Positions 57,115-64,000 of a DNA stretch of 64,000 nt are shown one piece after another. The DNA lies in assembly GCF_009363275.1 (NCBI RefSeq), contig NZ_CP045324.1, positions 558,001-622,000 of the forward strand. Direction: 5' to 3'. The position numbers and the translations under genes were made by a program. The first letter of the stretch is position 1, and the number at the start of each line of letters is the position of its first letter. The stretch comes from Marinobacter sp. THAF197a (lineage in GTDB: Bacteria > Pseudomonadota > Gammaproteobacteria > Pseudomonadales > Oleiphilaceae). The notes under the pieces were generated by a model. That model worked only from the letters and a program-made list of their open reading frames with translations. It was not told where the DNA came from and did no database searches.

Positions 57115-58038
57115 ATGATCCTGAATCTTGTTACGACGCTACAAAAACTGATCCGCCGCAAGCCTTCGGGCCAGCCTGTCTGTCTTGAGGTGCGCCCGGA
57201 TGGCATTGCCTGGGCCAGAGCCGCTGCTTCGCCCGGGCAGTCGCTGGGCTTTGTGGAGTGTGTTTCTGCACAACGGCAGGACACGCTCAGCAAGCTGGTG
57301 GACGACCAGGGCTGGGCTGGTGTGCCTGCGGTTCTGGTCCTGCCCATTGATCAATATCAGGTGTTTCAAGTTGAGCGTCCGGAGGGTGTTGAGGACAGTG
57401 AGCTGGCCGATGCGCTCAAATGGAAGCTCAAGGACTTCCTCGATTTCAGCCCGGCCGACGCCGTGTCGGATGTGTTTGCATTTCCGGAAGACGCGTCCCG
57501 TGGGCGTGGCCCGCTGGTGAACGTTGTTGCAGCCCGTAAATCTCTGGTTCGCGAGCTGGTTGGTCTGGTAGCGGATGCAGGCCTTGAGCTGGATCGAATC
57601 GATATTGCCGAGCTGGCCTTGCGAAATCTGGCGGCCCGCCTGGATCAGTCGAATAGGGGGGTGGCTCTGGTTCATCTTCGTGACCGCTATGGCCAGATGG
57701 TCATATGCCAGGGCGATACCCTGTATCTCTCCCGCCGCCTTGAGCTGTCTTATGATGATCTGCGGGACGCCTCCAGCCAGGAGAGTGCTGTGCAATCCCT
57801 GGCGCTGGAGATCCAGCGTTCCATGGACTATTTCGAGAGCCAGCTCGGTCAGGTGCCACCGTCGACCATCCAACTGGTGGCCCGGGATTCGGTATTACCG
57901 TTGAACTCCATGCTCTCATCTTACATGGCGGCCGGTATCGAGGTGCCTGAGTGGAGCCAGTTTGGCTTGTCTGACGCGCTTGATAGCCGATGCCTGCCCG
58001 CCTGGAGTGCGGCGCTTGGCCAGGGGGGGCAGGCATGA
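57115..58038 (+). CDS. mshI: MSHA biogenesis protein MshI (PilM-like)
   Basis: 307 residues from ATG 57115; an in-frame GTG at 57067 is possible but less likely. The protein looks like the PilM/MshI actin-fold family (ELADALKWKLKDFLDFSPAD and LVNVVAARKSLVRELVGLV) which forms a cytoplasmic ring of the inner-membrane platform of the mannose-sensitive haemagglutinin type IV pilus. It overlaps the next gene by 4 nt. The pilus locus is broken downstream, so this gene may be an orphan. Confidence 0.85.
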   Translation: MILNLVTTLQKLIRRKPSGQPVCLEVRPDGIAWARAAASPGQSLGFVECVSAQRQDTLSKLVDDQGWAGVPAVLVLPIDQYQVFQVERPEGVEDSELADALKWKLKDFLDFSPADAVSDVFAFPEDASRGRGPLVNVVAARKSLVRELVGLVADAGLELDRIDIAELALRNLAARLDQSNRGVALVHLRDRYGQMVICQGDTLYLSRRLELSYDDLRDASSQESAVQSLALEIQRSMDYFESQLGQVPPSTIQLVARDSVLPLNSMLSSYMAAGIEVPEWSQFGLSDALDSRCLPAWSAALGQGGQA

Positions 58039-58655
58039 TCAGGCAACAGGTGAACCTGTATACCCCGGAACTTCGCCCTACAAGGCAGCGGCTGCATGCC
58101 GGTACGGCCGGAGCTTTGGTTGGGATCGTATTGCTGATACTCGTGGCCGTCATGGCTTTTGGCCGCTGGCACAATCAGACGCTGGAGCAGCAGGTAGAGC
58201 GGCTGGAACAGCAGAACCGGAATCTGGAAACGGCGGTTGCCACCATGGCCGACCAGGTGCAGGCAAGGCAACCAGATCCTGACCTGGAAGCCTCGCTGGC
58301 GCGGATCACCGAGACAATTGCTCGCAGGCAGCGTCTGCTCGAACGGGTGGAAGGGCTGGCAACCCACAACCACGGTGGTTTTTCCGGGCGGCTTTCGGCC
58401 CTGGCGCGCCAGGTTCCTGAGGACCTGTGGCTGACAGCCGTGCGCTTGCAATCGCTTCCCTCGGCCATGCGTCTTGAGGGCAGAACCCGGGCGGCGGAAC
58501 TGGTGCCCAGCTACCTTGCGCGCCTGGGTGACGAGCCGGCGTTTGTTGGTGAAACCTTTGGCGATTTCCGGTTGCAGCGGCCAGACGACGAAGCTGATCA
58601 TCAGTGGGTGGAATTTCGTGTTGCAACACAACCGGGAGAGGCGTCGGGGCGATGA
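58035..58655 (+). CDS. PilN-domain MSHA biogenesis protein
   Basis: 206 residues. It has one membrane segment (about 26-46), a coiled coil (about 50-105, rich in Gln, Glu and Arg) and a periplasmic PilN-like domain (VRLQSLPSAMRLEGRTRAAE). PilN joins PilM to the inner-membrane platform. In MSHA operons this is the gene between mshI and mshJ (often MshI2). It overlaps both neighbours by 4 nt (ATGA), a sign of translational coupling. Confidence 0.83.
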   Translation: MIRQQVNLYTPELRPTRQRLHAGTAGALVGIVLLILVAVMAFGRWHNQTLEQQVERLEQQNRNLETAVATMADQVQARQPDPDLEASLARITETIARRQRLLERVEGLATHNHGGFSGRLSALARQVPEDLWLTAVRLQSLPSAMRLEGRTRAAELVPSYLARLGDEPAFVGETFGDFRLQRPDDEADHQWVEFRVATQPGEASGR

Positions 58656-59329
58656 GTAAATTGACAGATTCCCTGGCCACCACTGCGCAATGGTACAACG
58701 ACCGTCCGGTCCGTGAGCGGGTTTTGATTGTCGTGACTGCCTGTGTGCTCACGTTTGTCCTGGGCTGGGAGTTGTTGATTACCCCAGTGGAAACCCGGCA
58801 GCAGCAACTCAACAACCGTGTGCAGGCACTAACGGCTACGCAGAACAGTTTGCTTAGCCAGCAGGAAACCCTCAACAGCCAGTTGGCCGGTGACCCTTCG
58901 GAGGCCTTGCGCCAGCGATTGGCTTCTCGGCAAAGCCGCCTGGAGCGGCTGGATCAGGAAATTACCGAGACTACCGGGCAGCTGATCGCACCGAGGGACA
59001 TGGTCACGCTGTTGCGGGGCATGCTCTCAGCTCAACAGGGCTTGCAGTTGGAATCCATGACATTGCGCACGCCAACACCGGTTTATGACGGTGCCCAGCC
59101 AGAGGCGGGTAATCGGCAAGCGGCAGAGCCCTTGCTCTATGCTCATGACGTGGAGCTGACCATCCGGGGTGGTTATCTCGATGTGCTGGCGTATCTGCAG
59201 CGGCTCGAAACCATGGATGAGCGTCTGGGGTGGATACAACTGGACTATCAGGCCGGTGCCTGGCCCAAGGGTGAAGCGACCATCCGTGTGCGCACCCTGA
59301 GCCTTGATGCCGCCTGGCTGGGAGTTTGA
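58652..59329 (+). CDS. mshJ: MSHA biogenesis protein MshJ (PilO-like)
   Basis: 225 residues. It has one membrane segment (about 23-43), then a coiled coil with many Gln residues and a PilO-like periplasmic domain (TIRGGYLDVLAYLQRLETMD). It should pair with the PilN-like protein in the alignment complex. ATG 58652 overlaps the previous stop (ATGA); the next start is 1 nt after its stop. Confidence 0.85.
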   Translation: MSKLTDSLATTAQWYNDRPVRERVLIVVTACVLTFVLGWELLITPVETRQQQLNNRVQALTATQNSLLSQQETLNSQLAGDPSEALRQRLASRQSRLERLDQEITETTGQLIAPRDMVTLLRGMLSAQQGLQLESMTLRTPTPVYDGAQPEAGNRQAAEPLLYAHDVELTIRGGYLDVLAYLQRLETMDERLGWIQLDYQAGAWPKGEATIRVRTLSLDAAWLGV

Positions 59330-59330
59330 G

Positions 59331-59660
59331 ATGGCACATCCTTTGTTCAGATATTTGATGATGACGCTGGTGTCACTTGGGTCGCTCCAGGCCTATGCCT
59401 TGCAAGACCCGACCCGACCTCCCGGTGCTGACTCGCAGCCGGTGGTGGCATCGCCGGCCCGGGAAATTCGGCTGGGCTCGATCCTCCTGGGCAAGGAGCG
59501 GCGGATTGCCGTCATTGAGGGTGTAGCCCTGAAAGAGGGCGACAGCCACGACAACATACGTGTGCGCCGTATCTTCAAAGATCGGGTAGAGGTAACAGAT
59601 CGCGGCCAACCCAGAACCCTGTATCCGGAACCGCTCCCGCAGGTGCGGAGAACACCATGA
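59331..59660 (+). CDS. mshK: MSHA biogenesis protein MshK (PilP-like)
   Basis: 109 residues. It has a signal peptide (about 1-24), then LQDPTRPPG, the typical start of mature MshK, and a short beta domain (LGSILLGKERRIAVIEGVAL) that would link the inner-membrane complex to the secretin MshL. It overlaps mshL by 4 nt. Confidence 0.85.
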   Translation: MAHPLFRYLMMTLVSLGSLQAYALQDPTRPPGADSQPVVASPAREIRLGSILLGKERRIAVIEGVALKEGDSHDNIRVRRIFKDRVEVTDRGQPRTLYPEPLPQVRRTP

Positions 59661-60720
59661 CAGACAGTCGGACCATGATGACAACACTCAGACCTCTCGC
59701 AGCTGCCATGCTCTCTCTAACGCTGGTTGCCTGCGCCAATAACCCGCTGATGCGGACGTCTGCCGCCACATCAACAGACGTTGCCGACCAGATTGACCAG
59801 GCGCTGGCCGAAGCAGAGCGGCAAACCCCTGCCTCGGGCGCCGCATCCGCTGACCCTGCTGCTGCATCGGCCGCGGATATCAGCAGTCAGTTGTTACCGC
59901 CCCTGTCTAGTGCGCAGGAGCAGGACGAGCGTTTTGATGTGAATGCCCGCGGCGTTCCAGCCTCGAGCTTCTTTGAAGCGCTGGTGGAGGGTACCCGCTA
60001 TAACGTGGTGGTTCATCCGGGCGTTACGACACCGGTTGATCTGCGCCTGAGCGATGTCAACGTCCCGGAAGTCATGGAGATTGCTGCGGATTTATACGGT
60101 CTGGATATCCAGCGTAATGGCCGGCTGTTTCGGGTGGCGGAAGACCGGATACAGACAAGACTTTTCCCCATTGACTACCTGCATTTCAAGCGTCGTGGCG
60201 GCTCAGAAACCCGGGTAAGTTCGGGCCAGGTCAGCAGCGCCCGGGGCAGTGGCAACGGCACTTCCAACTCAAACTCCAATTCCAATACCGGTAATGAAAC
60301 CCGAAACCTGGTGGGCACCACCATTTCGACTGATACCGAGTCAGACTTCTGGCGGGTCAGCCGATCCGCACCCCGGATATTGGCGGGCTGTTCTCCGCCA
60401 CGGTGAGCGCCGGCGATTTCACTGGTCTGATCCAGCTGTTGGGCTAGCAAGGCAATGTTCAGATTCTTTCCAGCCCGCGCATCTCCACCATCAACAACCA
60501 GAAAGCCGTCATCAAGGTAGGTACCGACGAGTTCTTTGTCACCGATATTGATTTCAATGATAACAACTCGGCGGTGACGGCCACTGACAGAACCTCCACC
60601 TCGGTGGAGTTGACGCCGTTCTTCTCCGGCATTTCTCTGGACGTTACCCCGCAGATTTCCGACAGCGGCGCGATAACGCTGCACGTGCACCCGTCTGTCA
60701 GCGAAGTGAATGACCAGGAA
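59657..60720 (+). pseudogene. mshL: mshL secretin, broken (deleted middle, frameshift, TAG)
   Basis: The first ~233 codons (59657-60355) are a normal MshL start: lipoprotein signal with LSLTLVACAN, then a secretin N-domain (VDLRLSDVNVPEVMEIAADL and LFPIDYLHFKRRG). The frame ends at 60406. From 60355 one frame over, the sequence continues as the late secretin domain (GLFSATVSAGDFTGLIQLLG), hits TAG 60445-60447 where relatives have Gln, and goes on with SSPRISTINNQKAVIKVGTD and TPFFSGISLDVTPQISDSGA. The part between, which holds the ring-forming core start, is absent. After EVNDQ near 60718 the similarity to MshL stops. The gene cannot make a working secretin. Confidence 0.85.
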
Positions 60721-61170
60721 GTTCAGGCCGAGGCGGCCCCCTATGACTTCGAACCGGAGGCCTCTTTTGATATCCGCTACGGCCGGCTGATCATGGAGAA
60801 CGTTTACGGCCCGGAAACGGTGGAGGCCTTGTTTATGCCGTTCAGGGTGGAGTCTTTCGAGGGCGGGCGGTTTGTTACCCATGATGCGGACAGTTGCACC
60901 ACGTGGACAACGACCGATATTGATTCGGCCGAAACTCACCATGCGCTGCTGGCGGATTCCGGAGTTTTCGACGAGGGCACAGCCGGGCCATTGCGCCTGG
61001 AACCTCTTGGTACCCAGGGCACCGATCTGCTGACCTGGGATGTTCCGGAGTGGCTGGAGGATGATTGGAACAACGATGGGGTGTTAGCAGACCCCTCCGC
61101 CAACGCCACCTTCGGCGTCTACCGAGGCAACGACCGCATCATCTACTGGCGGGAAGTACCCGCCAACTGA
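60721..61170 (+). pseudogene. 3' remnant of mshQ (DUF6701) fused to the mshL remnant
   Basis: About 150 codons in the same frame as the late mshL part: FDIRYGRLIMENVYGPETVE, then a single Cys in DADSCTTW and the end FGVYRGNDRIIYWREVPAN. This is the usual C-terminus of the very large MshQ protein with a DUF6701 domain, the last gene of MSHA operons. The normal operon has about ten or more genes (mshM to mshP) between mshL and mshQ, so a deletion of probably more than 10 kb has joined them. Any product could only begin inside, e.g. at ATG 60574. Confidence 0.8.
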
Positions 61171-61183
61171 GCCACCGGCGTTA

Positions 61184-61630
61184 TCAATAAATGCGTATGC
61201 TGCCGGTCATTCCTGCCTCCTGATGACCGGCTACCGGGCAGGTCAGGTCGTTGAACTCTCCGGTTTGTACCGGCACAAACCACCAATCCGCCTTGTGGCC
61301 TGGAAATACCTCAATTTCATGGATGTGGCCTTTGATTTCGGCTGTGCGCTGGCCGTCGGGTGCGTAGGTTTGTGCCTTGCGGGTAAATACCGAGCGTGCC
61401 ATACCATTGGAGGAAAAATAGTGTGGCTGGGGGCTGTTGTTGATCAGCACCAGCCGGTAGAGCTTACCAGTCTCAAATTCGAGGTGTGATGGGCTGAATC
61501 GCATCTCACCCTCGGTCGTGCCCAGTTCGACTTCCACTACGATGGGCGTTTGTCTGGTCAGGTCGCCTTCACTGTGAGCCTGAAAGGGCAGTGTGATGCC
61601 AGCCACCAGTAGTGTTATCCAGAATTTCAT
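61184..61630 (-). CDS. Periplasmic cupredoxin-like copper protein
   Basis: 148 residues from ATG 61630, preceded on the minus strand by AGGAG; the frame runs 26 codons further up without a signal. A signal peptide covers about 1-20. Type 1 copper ligands are visible: His in PQPHYF, then Cys, His and Met in TCPVAGHQEAGM with spacing C-x4-H-x4-M, the spacing of rusticyanin and auracyanin rather than of plastocyanin. It may carry electrons or copper in the periplasm. It converges with the msh remnant (13 nt apart). Confidence 0.82.
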   Translation of the reverse strand: MKFWITLLVAGITLPFQAHSEGDLTRQTPIVVEVELGTTEGEMRFSPSHLEFETGKLYRLVLINNSPQPHYFSSNGMARSVFTRKAQTYAPDGQRTAEIKGHIHEIEVFPGHKADWWFVPVQTGEFNDLTCPVAGHQEAGMTGSIRIY

Positions 61631-61810
61631 CGCGTTGTTCTCCTCATCCACTCGTTTCGACAGTATCAGCGGACAAGTCGGGATACCTAGCGTCTTTCCG
61701 TAGTACAACCAAAGTTGGGGAAGTGGCGACCAAAGGGCGGTTCAGGCGGTCCTGGCATTGTGTCAGGCTCAGGTTGAATCAGTGCCATTTGCGCGGAATT
61801 GGGTGACGTG

Positions 61811-62554
61811 ATGTCTGAGTGGTTGAGTCCGTTGGTGGAAATGGGTGTGTTGACGCCCGGATTGGTGGAATTGCTGGGTATTGGCGGGCCGGTGGTGGCG
61901 ATCTTGTTGGTATTCTCCATGGTTGCCGTCACGTTGATTATTGGCAAATCCCTGCAGTTGTTTTTGGCCACCTGGCAATCCAAAACCAAAGTTTCGGACA
62001 GTCTGTCTTTGTGGCGGGATGGCCAGGTGCGTGACGCCCACAGTCTCTTGATGACGTGCCAGCAACCGGTGCCGGCATTGGTGGCCAGTGCCATGGCCTC
62101 GGTGATGCGCCATGGTGACTCACCACTGGTTCGAGAGGAGCTGGCCCGCCAGGCGTCCCGGCACTTGGCTTCGCTCAAGAGCTATCTGAAGCCGCTGGAA
62201 GTTATTGCCACATTAAGCCCGTTGCTGGGCCTTCTGGGTACGGTAATGGGGATGATTCTGGCGTTCCAGCAGATGGAAGCAGCGGGTAACCAGGTGGACC
62301 CGTCGGTGCTGTCGGGAGGGATCTGGCAGGCGCTGCTGACCACGGCTGCGGGCCTGATCGTGGCCATTCCCGTGGTCATGTTGCACAGCTACCTTGAGCG
62401 TAAAACGGACCGCCTGGTGGATGAGATGGAAGATGCGCTGACCGCGGTGTTTACCGGACCCTTGGTTGGCAATACTTCCGGCGCGGTGAATGTGTCTGAG
62501 CCAGCGGCTAATCCTCTTAACGCCAGTGATGAGCGGCGGGGCCATGCAGCTTGA
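61811..62554 (+). CDS. exbB: ExbB/TolQ-type proton channel protein
   Basis: 247 residues from ATG 61811; in-frame TTG 61799 and GTG 61808 are alternatives. It has three membrane segments (about 18-42, 137-160 and 170-193) with the conserved LEVIATLSPLLGLLGTVMGM. ExbB pentamers form the frame around ExbD and turn proton flow into force for TonB. It overlaps exbD by 11 nt and heads a four-gene operon. Confidence 0.9.
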   Translation: MSEWLSPLVEMGVLTPGLVELLGIGGPVVAILLVFSMVAVTLIIGKSLQLFLATWQSKTKVSDSLSLWRDGQVRDAHSLLMTCQQPVPALVASAMASVMRHGDSPLVREELARQASRHLASLKSYLKPLEVIATLSPLLGLLGTVMGMILAFQQMEAAGNQVDPSVLSGGIWQALLTTAAGLIVAIPVVMLHSYLERKTDRLVDEMEDALTAVFTGPLVGNTSGAVNVSEPAANPLNASDERRGHAA

Positions 62555-62942
62555 TCGCCCTGCGGCACCCTCCCGAAAGCTGATTGGTCTGACACCATTG
62601 ATTGATGTGGTGTTCATTCTGCTGCTGTTTTTCATGCTGACCTCCTCGTTTATCCAGTGGCAAAGTCTCGACTTGATGGTGTCGACGGGCGAGGGCTCAG
62701 AGGTCTCCGGTGAGCCACCGTTGATGCTGGGGATGGCACCGGATGGCCGACCAATCCTGCCGGATGAGCCGCTCGTGTTTCTGGATGACAGGCAGCTGAG
62801 TGACCTGCTCGCAGGAGGCGACCGATCCGTGATCCTCACACCCAATCCGGCGAGTTCAATACAGCAGGTGGTCTGGTTGCTTGACCAGGTAGGGGCGTTG
62901 GGAGCCGCCAGCGTCTCGGTGAACACTGGGGCGGCAGAATGA
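62544..62942 (+). CDS. exbD: ExbD/TolR-type protein, first copy
   Basis: 132 residues from ATG 62544; ATG 62529 would add five. It has one membrane helix with the family motif TPLIDVVFILLLFFMLTS, including the essential proton-path Asp (Asp21), then a short periplasmic domain. It starts inside exbB and overlaps the second exbD by 4 nt. Confidence 0.9.
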   Translation: MQLDRPAAPSRKLIGLTPLIDVVFILLLFFMLTSSFIQWQSLDLMVSTGEGSEVSGEPPLMLGMAPDGRPILPDEPLVFLDDRQLSDLLAGGDRSVILTPNPASSIQQVVWLLDQVGALGAASVSVNTGAAE

Positions 62943-63358
62943 ACATCAAACGTGGCAGCGCTCCGGCGGCCAGTAATGACGATCATCTGATACCGCTGAT
63001 CAACGTGGTCTTTCTGATGCTGATCTTCTTCATGCTGGCCGGTCAGATTCGGGCGTCTGATGGTTTGCCGTTTGTTCCCCCAGCCATGGACTCCGGCGAA
63101 CCGGAGGTGTCAGCGCAGGTCGAGATTCTGATGACGGAAGGTGGTGAGGTTTTTCTCAATGGCACCCCGGTCCAGCACGACGAGCTCTCGCGGGCATTGG
63201 CGGATGGCTGGGGTGTGGATGGAGCGGCGCGCTCCCAATCCCAGGTGCTGGTCAAGATTGATCAAGCGTTAACGGCAGAGCAATGGCAGCCGGTGTTGGC
63301 CTGGGTGTCGGAAGCTGGGTTTGAATCGGTGCACCTGTCCACGCGGCGGAGCCCGTGA
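62939..63358 (+). CDS. exbD: ExbD/TolR-type protein, second copy with Asn in place of the key Asp
   Basis: 139 residues. The membrane helix reads IPLINVVFLMLIFFMLAG, so the site of the essential Asp is Asn22. The periplasmic domain (about 55-135) is otherwise typical, with VLVKIDQALTAEQWQPVLAW. ExbB can hold two ExbD helices, so a mixed pair with one proton-carrying and one passive helix is possible. It overlaps exbD by 4 nt and tonB by 1 nt. Confidence 0.88.
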   Translation: MNIKRGSAPAASNDDHLIPLINVVFLMLIFFMLAGQIRASDGLPFVPPAMDSGEPEVSAQVEILMTEGGEVFLNGTPVQHDELSRALADGWGVDGAARSQSQVLVKIDQALTAEQWQPVLAWVSEAGFESVHLSTRRSP

Positions 63359-64000
63359 TGGGGTTGAAGCGTCGGTATCTGTTTGCGGGTGCGCTCTGTG
63401 CACTGGCGTTTCATGCCGGAGCCTTTCTGATCGTGCAGGGTGTATTGGCGCAACAGCCGGTGCCGGATGTGGCCGCAGATGAAGGGACCGATGGTGTTTT
63501 TGTGACGCTGGCGAGAGCTGACATGTCGCCTGCTGAAAGTCCTTCTGACACTGATCCGGAGCCGGTACAGGCCACCCCGAAAGAGGAGCCCCAGAAGAAG
63601 CCTGATTCCTTGCAGGCCCCCATGCCCGCGCCGTCGCCAGAAACAAAGCCAGAACCCCTGCCAGAACCAGAGCCCAAGCCACAGCCAACGCCAGAGCCGG
63701 AGCCTGTCGAGCCGGTATCGACAACGTCAGAACCCGATATGGATGTAGAGGAGCCGGAGGTGCCCGAAACCAGTGGCGCCGACCCGGCACCCACCGCAGA
63801 GCCTAACTTAGCCTCCGCCGAAGATGCCTCGGTAACCCACGCCACACAGGCAGATAGCGGTGGTGTGGTGAACGATGAAGCCCGTTATCTGCAAGCGTTA
63901 CTGGGCCACCTGAACCGCTATAAACGTTACCCCGAGTCTGCCCGCCGCATGCGTCGGGAAGGCGTGGTCGAGGTGACCTTTACGGTTAACCGGCAAGGCC
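63358..64000 (+). CDS. tonB: TonB energy transducer (partial, runs off the end)
   Basis: 214 residues visible, no stop in the window. ATG 63358 overlaps the previous stop (TGATG). It has a membrane helix (about 8-30), a Pro/Glu-rich periplasmic linker (about 60-150, many PEPxP repeats), then the start of the TonB C-terminal domain (ALLGHLNRYKRYPESARRMR and EGVVEVTFTVN). It moves energy from ExbB-ExbD to outer-membrane receptors; the C-terminal ~50 residues are missing. Confidence 0.92.
   Translation, partial: MGLKRRYLFAGALCALAFHAGAFLIVQGVLAQQPVPDVAADEGTDGVFVTLARADMSPAESPSDTDPEPVQATPKEEPQKKPDSLQAPMPAPSPETKPEPLPEPEPKPQPTPEPEPVEPVSTTSEPDMDVEEPEVPETSGADPAPTAEPNLASAEDASVTHATQADSGGVVNDEARYLQALLGHLNRYKRYPESARRMRREGVVEVTFTVNRQG

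Noticed and set aside
60574..61170. Independent 198-residue gene
   Set aside because: It has no ribosome-binding site of note and is the tail of the mshL-mshQ remnant, in frame with upstream secretin sequence interrupted by TAG.

Overview
The window is a piece of a gammaproteobacterial chromosome. It is most like Marinobacter or a close relative, judging from the 16S sequence, the protein sequences and a gene order that closely parallels Pseudomonas. It is dominated by housekeeping genes. It has one complete rRNA operon, eight tRNA genes, the full secE-nusG-rplKAJL-rpoBC, str, S10, spc and alpha transcription/translation clusters, and two nearly identical tuf genes.

Layout. Positions 1-5927: the end of argC, a DUF6776-type membrane coiled-coil protein, a bactofilin, erpA, then anmK and an M23 endopeptidase on the minus strand, then tyrS. 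Positions 5928-11784: an rRNA operon driven by three tandem sigma70-type promoters, in the order 16S, tRNA-Ile, tRNA-Ala, 23S, 5S, terminator. Positions 11952-17198: four translationally coupled genes for Sec-exported proteins that share a short motif ending in Gly-Gln just after the signal peptide. This is the least understood part of the window. Positions 17217-19645: a possible frameshifted small lipoprotein, birA, coaX and a SPOR-like protein. Positions 19677-21417: tRNA-Thr, -Tyr, -Gly, -Thr, tuf, tRNA-Trp. Positions 21451-51675: the continuous run of secretion, ribosomal-protein and RNA polymerase genes, with internal promoters at 33449, 37960 and 48714 and terminators or attenuators at 22384, 24814, 37882 and 51698.

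Positions 51676-56902 hold a 93-nt hairpin element, uvrA (minus), a YajR-like MFS transporter and ssb. Positions 57115-61170 are the front of an MSHA type IV pilus biogenesis operon (mshI, a PilN-like gene, mshJ, mshK). It ends in a wreck: mshL has lost its middle, changes frame, carries a TAG stop, and is then joined to the last ~150 codons of an mshQ-like gene. The whole pilin, ATPase and minor-pilin part that normally lies between mshL and mshQ is missing here. Positions 61184-64000: a cupredoxin (minus) and an exbB-exbD-exbD-tonB energy-transduction operon that runs off the end. Its second ExbD has Asn where the membrane Asp is expected.

Functionally the window couples protein synthesis (rRNA, tRNA, ribosomal proteins, EF-Tu, EF-G), transcription (RpoA, RpoB, RpoC, NusG) and protein export (SecE, SecY). 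Cell-envelope genes sit at both ends and in the four-gene island behind the rRNA operon. The best candidates for new biology are that four-gene island, the collapsed MSHA locus, the asymmetric ExbD pair and two long hairpins (8112-8194 and 51778-51870).
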